50,854 nt of DNA, from contig JAAYTF010000057.1 of the NCBI GenBank assembly GCA_012518125.1, forward strand, positions 1 to 50,854, given 5' to 3'. The stretch is from Bacilli bacterium. GTDB lineage: Bacteria > Bacillota > Bacilli > Bacillales > Amphibacillaceae. Shown here in pieces: positions 44,585 to 50,854 of this stretch (position 1 is its first letter; every line of letters begins with the position of its first letter). The notes under the pieces are model-generated. The model did not search any database. It worked only from the letters and a program-made list of their open reading frames with translations, and was not told where the DNA came from. The translations under genes and the position numbers were made by a program.

Positions 44585-45522
44585 AAAAAGGGATCAGAGA
44601 TTACGAGATCGGCGAAACGTTTGAAGGGTTTTTGCTCATCAAAGAAGTGCGAAAAGGGACGGCCAGCAATGGCAAACCATTTTTGACGCTGTTTTTCGCC
44701 GATGCGACAGGGGAAATCGAAGCGAAACTGTGGGATGCAAAACCTGAAGATGAAGAGACGTACACGGAAAAGAAAGTGGTGAAACTCGCCGGGGACATCC
44801 ACGAGTTCCGCGGCCAGCCGCAATTAAGGATCAAATCGATCCGTCTCGCCCAAGCGGCGGACGGCGTTCGAATTTCCGATTTCATCGAAAAGGCGCCGGT
44901 GCCGAAAGGGGAGCTGCAAGCGAAAATCACCGAAGCGATCTTTGAGATGAAAAATCCGAACATCCAACGCATCGTCCGCGCATTCGTGAAAAAATACCAA
45001 GACAGATTGTTCGATTATCCGGCGGCGGCAAAAAACCATCATGCCTACATCTCTGGTTTGGCCCACCACATCGTGACGATGTTGAAAATCGCCAAAAGCT
45101 TATGCGACATTTATCCGCAGCTGAATAAAGACCTGCTCTATGCCGGCATCATTTTGCACGACATCGGAAAAATCCGGGAACTTTCCGGACCTGTCGGCAC
45201 ATCATACACCGTCGAAGGGACACTTCTCGGCCATATATCGATCATGGTGGGCGAAATCGATGAAGTCGCCAAACAATTGAACATCACCGGGGAAGAAGTG
45301 CTGGTGTTAAAACATCTCGTGTTGAGCCACCACGGTCATCCGGAATGGGGCAGCCCGAAACGGCCGCAAATCATGGAAGCCGAAATTTTGCATTACATCG
45401 ATTTGATCGACGCAAAAACGAACACCTTGACAAAGGCGTTGGAACATACGAAACCGGGGGAATTCACGGAACGCCTGTTCAGCCTCGACAACCGTTCTTT
45501 TTACAAGCCGACGTTCGAGTAA
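44581..45522 (+). CDS. yhaM: 3'-5' exoribonuclease YhaM
   Basis: Encodes 313 residues: an N-terminal OB-fold (about 10-90, [26 protein letters not shown]) and a C-terminal HD domain with the metal-binding HDIGKIREL. It degrades RNA from the 3' end with Mn2+ or Co2+ and helps maturation of intrinsic-terminator ends in Bacillus. It ends in [10 protein letters not shown] like the B. subtilis protein. The GTG start at 44581 overlaps the yhaN stop; the ORF-track extension upstream lies inside yhaN. Confidence 0.95.
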   Translation: MKKGIRDYEIGETFEGFLLIKEVRKGTASNGKPFLTLFFADATGEIEAKLWDAKPEDEETYTEKKVVKLAGDIHEFRGQPQLRIKSIRLAQAADGVRISDFIEKAPVPKGELQAKITEAIFEMKNPNIQRIVRAFVKKYQDRLFDYPAAAKNHHAYISGLAHHIVTMLKIAKSLCDIYPQLNKDLLYAGIILHDIGKIRELSGPVGTSYTVEGTLLGHISIMVGEIDEVAKQLNITGEEVLVLKHLVLSHHGHPEWGSPKRPQIMEAEILHYIDLIDAKTNTLTKALEHTKPGEFTERLFSLDNRSFYKPTFE

Positions 45523-45577
45523 TAAATGGAAATCGCCCTCATATAATTTCATTAAAGGACAAGGGGGAGCGATTTTC

Positions 45578-45766
45578 ATGTTGTTTAATATTCCATGGTT
45601 CATTTATGTCATCGTCGCCTTCGTCATTTTCAGCGGATATATGGCTTACCGCGCCATGCGGATCGAAAAAATGTTGGAGCAGCATTACATCGAACAGGAA
45701 GGCCAAATTTACATGGAGCGCATCCGGCAAGAACGTTTGCGGCGGAAACAATCGAACTCGGAATAA
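45578..45766 (+). CDS. yhaL: Sporulation protein YhaL
   Basis: Encodes 62 residues: one N-terminal TM helix (IPWFIYVIVAFVIFSGYMAYRAM) and a charged cytoplasmic tail. This and its position between yhaM and prsA identify YhaL, a small protein of the sporulation programme in B. subtilis. Ribosome site AAGGGGGAGCG. The exact function is unknown. Confidence 0.9.
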   Translation: MLFNIPWFIYVIVAFVIFSGYMAYRAMRIEKMLEQHYIEQEGQIYMERIRQERLRRKQSNSE

Positions 45767-45801
45767 AAAAACAGACGATTTTGAACCATCGTCTGTTTTT
45801 A
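45767..45801. terminator. Bidirectional terminator between yhaL and prsA
   Basis: AAAAACAGACGAT pairs perfectly with ATCGTCTGTTTTT across an 8-base loop. A and T runs on both sides serve the convergent genes. Confidence 0.92.
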
Positions 45802-45807
45802 TTTCCT

Positions 45808-46677
45808 TTAGCCGACAGCAAAAATGTCGTCCAAAATATGTTCGAATTCTTTCAGTTTGATGTCGACGTCCGCTTCTTCGAGCAATTTGTTGATGCGTTC
45901 CATCGCTTCTTGTTGATCGACTTTGGAATCGATGATCGTTTGTTTGATTTCGTCGCGCATTTCATCAAGCGAACCAATTTCTTCTTCCGTCTCTTTCTTC
46001 TCGAGCACTTCGATGATATGGTAGCCGTAATCGGTTTTTACCGGGTCGCTGATTTCCCCGACCTTCAACGAATAAGCGGCATCCTCAAATTCTTTCACCA
46101 TCGTGCCCACGGAGAAGAAGCCCAAGTCGCCGCCGTCTTCGGCGTTGGACGTGTCAACGGAATATTCCTTCGCCAATTTGGCGAAATCTTCGCCGTTGTC
46201 AAGCTTTTCTTTCACTTCTTTGGCCGTTTCTTCATCGTCGACCAGAATGTGGCGCGCTTTGATTTCGTATTTCATCCGCTCATAATATTGTTCGATTTCT
46301 TCATCGGTCACTTCGATGCCGTCGGTATATGCGGCTTCCAGCAATAAACCACGTTTAATTTCTTGTTTCAACGCATCTTCTGAAATGTTTTGCTGTTCCA
46401 AAATCGATTCATATTCATCGCCGACCGCTTCCTTGATGCGTTCCAACTCTTCTTCAATTTGTTCGTCACTCACTTCATAGTGGTCTTCCAAGACGACATA
46501 TGTGATCAAATTGCGGAGCACTTCCGCGCCATTTTGCTGTTTTAACGCATCGTAAAACTCTTCTTTCGTAATGTTTCCGGCCTTTGTTTTGACGATGACC
46601 TCCGGATCGCCTGATCCGCATGCCGAAACGAATAAAACGGCAAATAATGAGACAATTAGTAGTAAAGCTTTTTTCAT
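45808..46677 (-). CDS. prsA: Foldase lipoprotein PrsA (peptidyl-prolyl isomerase)
   Basis: Encodes about 289 residues. The signal peptide [21 protein letters not shown] has a lipobox (VSAC), so the protein is anchored outside the cytoplasmic membrane and folds secreted proteins. The parvulin PpiC domain (about 130-225: [15 protein letters not shown]...[26 protein letters not shown]...[11 protein letters not shown]) is flanked by helical chaperone parts. The ATG at 46677 follows AGGAGTG; the ORF-track start lies 25 codons upstream. In B. subtilis it is essential. Confidence 0.95.
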   Translation of the reverse strand: MKKALLLIVSLFAVLFVSACGSGDPEVIVKTKAGNITKEEFYDALKQQNGAEVLRNLITYVVLEDHYEVSDEQIEEELERIKEAVGDEYESILEQQNISEDALKQEIKRGLLLEAAYTDGIEVTDEEIEQYYERMKYEIKARHILVDDEETAKEVKEKLDNGEDFAKLAKEYSVDTSNAEDGGDLGFFSVGTMVKEFEDAAYSLKVGEISDPVKTDYGYHIIEVLEKKETEEEIGSLDEMRDEIKQTIIDSKVDQQEAMERINKLLEEADVDIKLKEFEHILDDIFAVG

Positions 46678-46786
46678 TTCTACACTCCTTTTATAAAAAA
46701 CGTTAGTAGCTTCTTCAATTGCTCTTTTAAAAGGATACCACAATGCTTCCATTAGTTAAATAAAAAACTGCATAAAAAAACAAATT

Positions 46787-46820
46787 GAAAAGAAGGCGAA
46801 TGAACTTCGACCTTCTTTTC
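46787..46820 (-). terminator. Terminator of yhaH
   Basis: GAAAAGAAGG pairs perfectly with CCTTCTTTTC across a 14-base loop. On the minus strand a T-rich tail with seven consecutive T residues follows at a short distance. Confidence 0.75.
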
Positions 46821-46830
46821 AAGCCGTCGC

Positions 46831-47262
46831 TTAATTATTTGCGTTTTCGTCTTCGCTCTCTGTGGCGTTGTTTCCTGAGACATCGCTTTGAGCTTGTTTC
46901 TTTTTTTGGATTTCAATTTTCGACTCGAGGTCGCGGATGCTCGCTTCAAGCTGCTCCAAATATTCGTGGATGCTTTCTTGATGCGGTTCGATGGCCATTT
47001 TCCATTCGTCGATGGACTTTTTCATTTCCGTCGTCAATTCATTGATAAGAGCGACGCCCTCTTTTGACGTGCGTGCAATTTGATCTTTCAAATTGAGCCC
47101 TTCTTGGATCATCTCATCGATGATCTGTTTCCACTCGCTGCTTTGCTGCGCGATTTTTTGGCGCAAATCCCTGCCGGATGAAGGAGCGGACAACAACGTG
47201 ACGGTTGCGCTGATCGCCCCGCCGACGACAAACCCTAAAAGAAATGATCTCGTTTTCGACAT
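46831..47262 (-). CDS. yhaH: YtxH domain protein YhaH
   Basis: Encodes about 143 residues. A YtxH-type Gly/Ala-rich N-terminal membrane segment (FLLGFVVGGAISATVTLLSAPSSGRDLR) is followed by long amphipathic helices, probably coiled coil, and an acidic tail. The family is linked to stress and membrane processes without a defined activity. The ATG at 47262 (MSKTRSF) is used. It lies 23 bases after hit on the same strand and is probably co-transcribed. Confidence 0.88.
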   Translation of the reverse strand: MSKTRSFLLGFVVGGAISATVTLLSAPSSGRDLRQKIAQQSSEWKQIIDEMIQEGLNLKDQIARTSKEGVALINELTTEMKKSIDEWKMAIEPHQESIHEYLEQLEASIRDLESKIEIQKKKQAQSDVSGNNATESEDENANN

Positions 47263-47285
47263 CGAACATCGGTCCTTTCTATTCA

Positions 47286-47720
47286 TTATTCATTCATATG
47301 CTTGGCGATTCGTTCGGCAATTTGTCCCAATCTGTCATAATCGTATTCACCGTCTCTTCTGACCCATTTGACGTTGAACCCGTCACTAATCCCACTGTAG
47401 CGCGGGATGATATGTATATGGATGTGGAACACCGTTTGGCCGGCGCCCGCTTCATTGTTGTTCAACAAGTTGATGCCGATCGGACGGTAAGCCCGTTTGA
47501 TTGCGCGGGCAATCTTTGGGATCGGCCGGAACAAGTTGCCGGCGACATCTTCAGGCAACTCGTAAATGTCGGTCGCATGCATTTTTGGAATGACGAGCGT
47601 ATGCCCTTCCGTCACTTGGCTAATGTCCAAAAAAGCGTAAACGGATTCATCTTCATACACTTTTGCAGAGGGAAGTTCGCCGCGAACAATTTTGCAAAAC
47701 ACGCAATCGTCATGGTTCAT
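47286..47720 (-). CDS. hit: HIT family hydrolase
   Basis: Encodes 144 residues of a histidine-triad nucleotide hydrolase (Hint type), which removes AMP from phosphoramidates and similar compounds. The N-terminal CVFCKIVRGE and the active-site triad VFHIHIHIIPRY are intact. Its position next to ecsA on the opposite strand is the same as in B. subtilis. Confidence 0.95.
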   Translation of the reverse strand: MNHDDCVFCKIVRGELPSAKVYEDESVYAFLDISQVTEGHTLVIPKMHATDIYELPEDVAGNLFRPIPKIARAIKRAYRPIGINLLNNNEAGAGQTVFHIHIHIIPRYSGISDGFNVKWVRRDGEYDYDRLGQIAERIAKHMNE

Positions 47721-47744
47721 CCAAGATCCATCTCCTGTTAAAGT

Positions 47745-48162
47745 GATTCACATCATTATATTAACACAAATCAATGGTGAAGTATATGAACGCACTTTTT
47801 CATAAAGGCGAAAATATCATCTAAACGCCAAATCCATCATGAAAAGCTGCCGGAAAAAATACAACAGACTACGTAAACCATTTACGTAGTCTGCCTTAAG
47901 AAGAAACGGATGAAAGACGTCATATTGATTTCGGGGACATTTTTCATCATGCACAACTTGTGCATTCTAAATGATTCAAAACGAATCGACGTCAGGCTCT
48001 AATCAAATTGGCATATGACATCCACTTTACCTAAAAGCAGATAAAATGTCTTCCATCGTTTCTTCATTATGTAGTTTGAACGATCATGTGAAATATATAC
48101 ATCCGAATGTAAAATTCATATATACTTAAAATATAAGAAAATCAAGATAAAGGTGGAAGAAC
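47745..48162. other. Intergenic region between hit and ecsA with two strong inverted repeats
   Basis: This 418-base gap has no supported gene. It holds a perfect 13-base inverted repeat with a 3-base loop (CAGACTACGTAAA with TTTACGTAGTCTG, 47865-47893) lacking a T run. It also holds a 15-base palindrome TGCACAACTTGTGCA (47950-47964) inside an 80-base stretch bounded by GACGTC at both ends. AT-rich promoter DNA of ecsA follows (about 48076-48130); TTGAAC at 48076 is a possible -35. The repeats might belong to a small RNA or be remnants of an element. Confidence 0.45.
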
Positions 48163-48906
48163 ATGCAACGGATATTGGAAGTAGAAGGGCTCACAGGCGG
48201 ATATGCGAACAAAACCGTCATCCACGATATCTCATTTTCCGTGGCACAAAAAGAGATTGTTGCGCTCATCGGATTGAACGGGGCGGGAAAAAGCACGACG
48301 ATCAAACATATCATCGGATTGTTGAAGCAAAAACAAGGGACGATCAAAATTAACGGCCGCTCGCTCGATGAAGATGCGGCAACTTACCGCAAACAAATCG
48401 CATTCGTCCCGGAGCAGCCGATCTTGTATGAAGAGTTAACGTTGTATGAACATTTGCGTTTGACGGCGATGGCTTACGACATCGACGAAAAGACGTTTGA
48501 AAAAAGGCTCAAAACGTTGCTCGCGGCGTTTCGGATGGAGCGGTACATCGACTGGTTTCCGGTCCATTTTTCCAAAGGGATGCGGCAAAAAGTGATGATC
48601 ATGAACGCCTTTTTGATCGAGCCAGAACTGTACATCGTCGATGAGCCTTTTGTCGGGCTCGATCCGCTCGGCATCGATTCGTTTTTAAACTGGATGCAAA
48701 AAATGCGCGATCAAGGAGCAGCCGTCTTGATGTCGACGCACATTTTGGCTACGGCGGAGCAATATTGCGACCGGTTCATCATTTTGCATGAAGGGAAAAT
48801 TCGCGCGGATGGAACGATGGAGCAATTGCAGGAACAGTTCAATATGCCGAACGCAAGCCTCCATGATTTGTACATAGAGTTGACGAAGGATGAACGACAT
48901 GTTTAA
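48163..48906 (+). CDS. ecsA: ABC transporter ATP-binding protein EcsA
   Basis: Encodes 247 residues with Walker A GLNGAGKST, Q-loop FVPEQP, signature FSKGMRQK, Walker B LYIVDEPFVGLDP and switch MSTHIL. It powers EcsB. In B. subtilis, loss of Ecs lowers protein secretion, competence and sporulation and disturbs regulated intramembrane proteolysis by RasP, perhaps through peptide clearance. It overlaps ecsB by eight bases. Confidence 0.95.
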   Translation: MQRILEVEGLTGGYANKTVIHDISFSVAQKEIVALIGLNGAGKSTTIKHIIGLLKQKQGTIKINGRSLDEDAATYRKQIAFVPEQPILYEELTLYEHLRLTAMAYDIDEKTFEKRLKTLLAAFRMERYIDWFPVHFSKGMRQKVMIMNAFLIEPELYIVDEPFVGLDPLGIDSFLNWMQKMRDQGAAVLMSTHILATAEQYCDRFIILHEGKIRADGTMEQLQEQFNMPNASLHDLYIELTKDERHV

Positions 48907-50128
48907 CCCGACGGATCTGTTCAAGATGCGACTCAAAGCGCATGTGACATTGTTGAACCGTTATTTGCGCTATATTTTCAACGGCCATTTCATGATCGCG
49001 CTCGTTTTCATCATCGTGACAAGCGCCGTCTATTACGAACGATGGTTGGAAGAGGTGCCGCCGACATTTCCAGCGGCGTACGTCATCGCGTTCTTTTTGG
49101 CATTCGTCATCCTTTACAACCCGTTCCAATCGTTTCTGAAAGAACCGGACAAGGTGTTTTTGATCGTCAAAGAAAACGAGATGCATCGTTATTTCAAGCT
49201 CGCATTCCTTTACAATTACGTGGCGCAACTCTACATCGTTATGTTCGTCCTGGCTGCCTTGGGTCCGTTGTACTTCGAGTTTTATCCGGAACGAAGTACA
49301 CTTTTGAACGTGATTGTGGTTTTCATCGTCTTAATATTGAAGGCGGTCAACATGACGCTCAACTGGCATATGCTGCAAGTGGATGATCCAAAAATGTTCC
49401 GTGGCGAAAAAATCGTCCGCATCATCTTGACATATGTATTGGTCTATACGTTGATCGTCGGCGAACATTTTCTCATCGTCGGCCTCGTCTATGTCGTTTT
49501 GGTGACAATATCGTATGCATTTGCCAAAAAGGAAACGCGCCTCCATTGGGAACGGCTCATCCAAAACGACTTGGAGCGGCTCGGGCAGTTTTTTCGCTTC
49601 GTCAGCCTGTTTGCCGATGTGCCGCATATGAAGGGGAAATTGAAAAAACGGCGCTACTTGGCAAAACTCGTGCGTAATTTTACACCGTTTTCACAGACCG
49701 AAACGCCGCTTTATCTATATCGTCTGACGTTTTTGCGGAGCGGCGATTATTTCGGCCTCTACGTCCGTTTGACGATTTTGGCGCTCGTTTTCATCGTATT
49801 CGTCCCGAACGAATGGTTTAAAATCGTCTTCGGTTTGCTTTTTATGTACATGACGAGTTTTCAGCTGCAAACGTTGTACTTCCACCATCGGAACAACATT
49901 TGGCATGATTTGTATCCAATCGGGGATGAAACGCATCGGAAGTCATATCTCAAATGGCTCAACCAATTGGGGATGTTGCAGGCGGCCGTCCTTTCGCTTG
50001 CATTTTTGGCCCAGGGTGCCGCGCCGTTTTTCTTCATCATGCTCGGCTCTGGGGTCGTTTTTAGTCTAAGTTTCCACCAATTGTACATGAAAAAGAAGAT
50101 CGAGACGGCGGATGTTCATCGGTCGTAA
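48899..50128 (+). CDS. ecsB: ABC transporter permease EcsB
   Basis: Encodes about 409 residues with about eight to ten TM helices and the N-terminal layout of EcsB (FKMRLKAHVTLLNRYLRYIFNGHF). The ATG at 48899 has AAGGA at good spacing; the ORF-track ATG at 48890 directly abuts the same AAGGA. It is coupled to ecsA. In B. subtilis ecsC follows, but here an insertion sequence end begins 25 bases after the stop. Confidence 0.92.
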   Translation: MFNPTDLFKMRLKAHVTLLNRYLRYIFNGHFMIALVFIIVTSAVYYERWLEEVPPTFPAAYVIAFFLAFVILYNPFQSFLKEPDKVFLIVKENEMHRYFKLAFLYNYVAQLYIVMFVLAALGPLYFEFYPERSTLLNVIVVFIVLILKAVNMTLNWHMLQVDDPKMFRGEKIVRIILTYVLVYTLIVGEHFLIVGLVYVVLVTISYAFAKKETRLHWERLIQNDLERLGQFFRFVSLFADVPHMKGKLKKRRYLAKLVRNFTPFSQTETPLYLYRLTFLRSGDYFGLYVRLTILALVFIVFVPNEWFKIVFGLLFMYMTSFQLQTLYFHHRNNIWHDLYPIGDETHRKSYLKWLNQLGMLQAAVLSLAFLAQGAAPFFFIMLGSGVVFSLSFHQLYMKKKIETADVHRS

Positions 50129-50153
50129 AAAGCATCCCGCAAATTTACGTGAT

Positions 50154-50208
50154 ATGCTCCCCTTAAAGTGGACAGTTAAAAAAATAAAAAACTGTTTACT
50201 TTAGGGGA
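50154..50208 (+). repeat. Terminal region of an IS3-type element, forming a hairpin over the transposase ribosome site
   Basis: TGCTCCCCTTAAAGTGGACAG at 50154 looks like the TG-beginning left end of an IS150-group element. CTCCCCTTAAAGTGGACAGTT (50156-50176) is nearly complementary to AACTGTTTACTTTAGGGGAG (50189-50208), with a bulge and two mismatches. The right arm contains the GGGGAG ribosome site of the transposase ORF. Transcripts entering from ecsB would hide this site. Confidence 0.65.
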
Positions 50209-50216
50209 GAATTTTT

Positions 50217-50854
50217 ATGTTCAAAAGAGCACGTCCTTTAGAGGAAAAAATAATGATAGTCAAAGCTTTAGAAAACGGTACTCATACTATTTCTGAATTA
50301 GAATTCATTTATAATGTACGTGATGGAACCATTTATAAATGGGTATATAGATATGAAAAATACGGAATCGAAGGATTAAAAGAATCAACGACTTGGAGGC
50401 GTTATTCAAAGGAACTTAAGCTGAATTCAGTTAAGGATTATTTAAGTGGGGAATACTCTTTTCGATACGTTATAAGAAAACATGAAATTTCAAGTGATTC
50501 CGTCCTTCGTCAATGGATAAAGAAGTATAATGGTCATAGAGAATTAAAAGATACGGGAAAAAGGAGATCAAGTTCTATCACTATAGGAAGAAAAACGACT
50601 TGGAAAGAACGAATTGAAATTGTTCAAGATGCCCTTGCGAACGGTAAGAATTATTGAGAAACTGCTGAAAAGCATCGTGTGTCTTAGCAACAGATATATC
50701 AATGGGTTCGAAAATATGAGGCTGGTGGATGGGATGCCTTAAAGGATCGACGAGGACGAACCAAAAGTGAGGAAGAACTGACTTCAGAAGAAAAAATGAA
50801 GTTAGAGATTCGTCGAATCGAAAAAGAGAATGAGCGTTTACGTGCAGAACATGC
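50217..50854 (+). pseudogene. IS3 family (IS150-like) transposase OrfA, decayed and cut by window edge
   Basis: The first 146 codons encode an OrfA with two helix-turn-helix regions (EEKIMIVKALENGTHTISELEFIYNV and a second near residues 65-110). A TGA at 50655-50657 interrupts the frame and a TAG follows ten codons later. The same frame nevertheless continues as QQIYQWVRKYEAGGWDALKDRRGR and then a Glu/Arg-rich leucine-zipper-like coil, typical of the OrfA end. The stops fall where relatives have sense codons, so the gene is inactivated by point mutations. Its A+T-rich codon use differs from all neighbouring genes, showing acquisition. OrfB, if present, is beyond the edge. Confidence 0.85.

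Noticed and set aside
46752-46949. 65-codon minus-strand ORF near yhaH
   Set aside because: It overlaps the 3' end of yhaH in another frame, is Lys/Arg-rich and lacks a ribosome site.

Overview
The window is chromosomal DNA of a spore-forming, low-to-mid-GC Firmicute of the Bacillaceae. The evidence is the gene content and order: the yhaQ-P / yhaO-N-M-L / prsA / yhaH / hit / ecsAB block matches the Bacillus subtilis yha-ecs region, and sporulation or germination genes are scattered throughout (a gerA-type tricistron, an alpha/beta SASP, YhcN/YlaJ, YjcZ and YhaL family proteins). SigL, OdhAB, a bmrCD-like ABC pair and a second MurG are also typical of Bacillus. No genus can be assigned from the sequence alone. 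I see no rRNA, tRNA, CRISPR array or prophage. The only mobile DNA is a decayed IS3-type element at the right edge.

Layout. 1-3.0 kb: rpoN/sigL with a CcpA-type cre in its leader, then convergent rtcB. 3.0-6.0 kb: a structured, terminated RNA that I read as a probable 6S RNA; a 14-TM MFS exporter; and a complete T-box leader with a Met (AUG) specifier in front of a SAM hydrolase. 6.1-9.8 kb: a ger receptor operon (A-B-C). 9.9-13.8 kb: alpha/beta hydrolase, D-amino acid aminotransferase, queG, trmL and an unlisted 33-codon small membrane peptide gene. 14-15.8 kb: a divergent ATP sulfurylase homologue with a long C-terminal extension, behind a strong promoter and a perfect cre. 16-20.2 kb: odhA-odhB. 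20.3-22.1 kb: stand-alone murG2 and a beta-carbonic anhydrase, convergent. 22.1-27.7 kb: a bmrCD-like heterodimeric ABC exporter with an attenuator-like leader, run on tightly to a membrane serine protease and a DUF2071 protein. 27.6-30.6 kb: YhdB-like protein, YhcN lipoprotein with a forespore-type promoter, M20 peptidase, SASP. 30.6-37.4 kb (mostly minus): fumC, an MFS exporter, map-azlC-azlD, yjcZ, a succinate-semialdehyde-type dehydrogenase, yhzD.

37.4-50.1 kb: a small XRE repressor gene under two near-identical perfect palindromes, which heads a cluster with a frameshifted membrane protein and the YhaQP exporter; then yhaO-N-M (SbcCD-like nuclease complex plus 3'-5' exoribonuclease), yhaL, prsA, yhaH, hit and ecsAB. 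Compared with B. subtilis as I remember it, scoC and trpP are not in this block and ecsC does not follow ecsB; an IS end sits there instead.

The points most worth following up are the Met T-box on a SAM hydrolase gene, the ATP sulfurylase homologue whose QxRN substrate motif is altered, the twin-palindrome XRE operon, and the 6S-like RNA. All coordinates were read by eye. Functions come from recognised motifs and remembered family features; no search was run.
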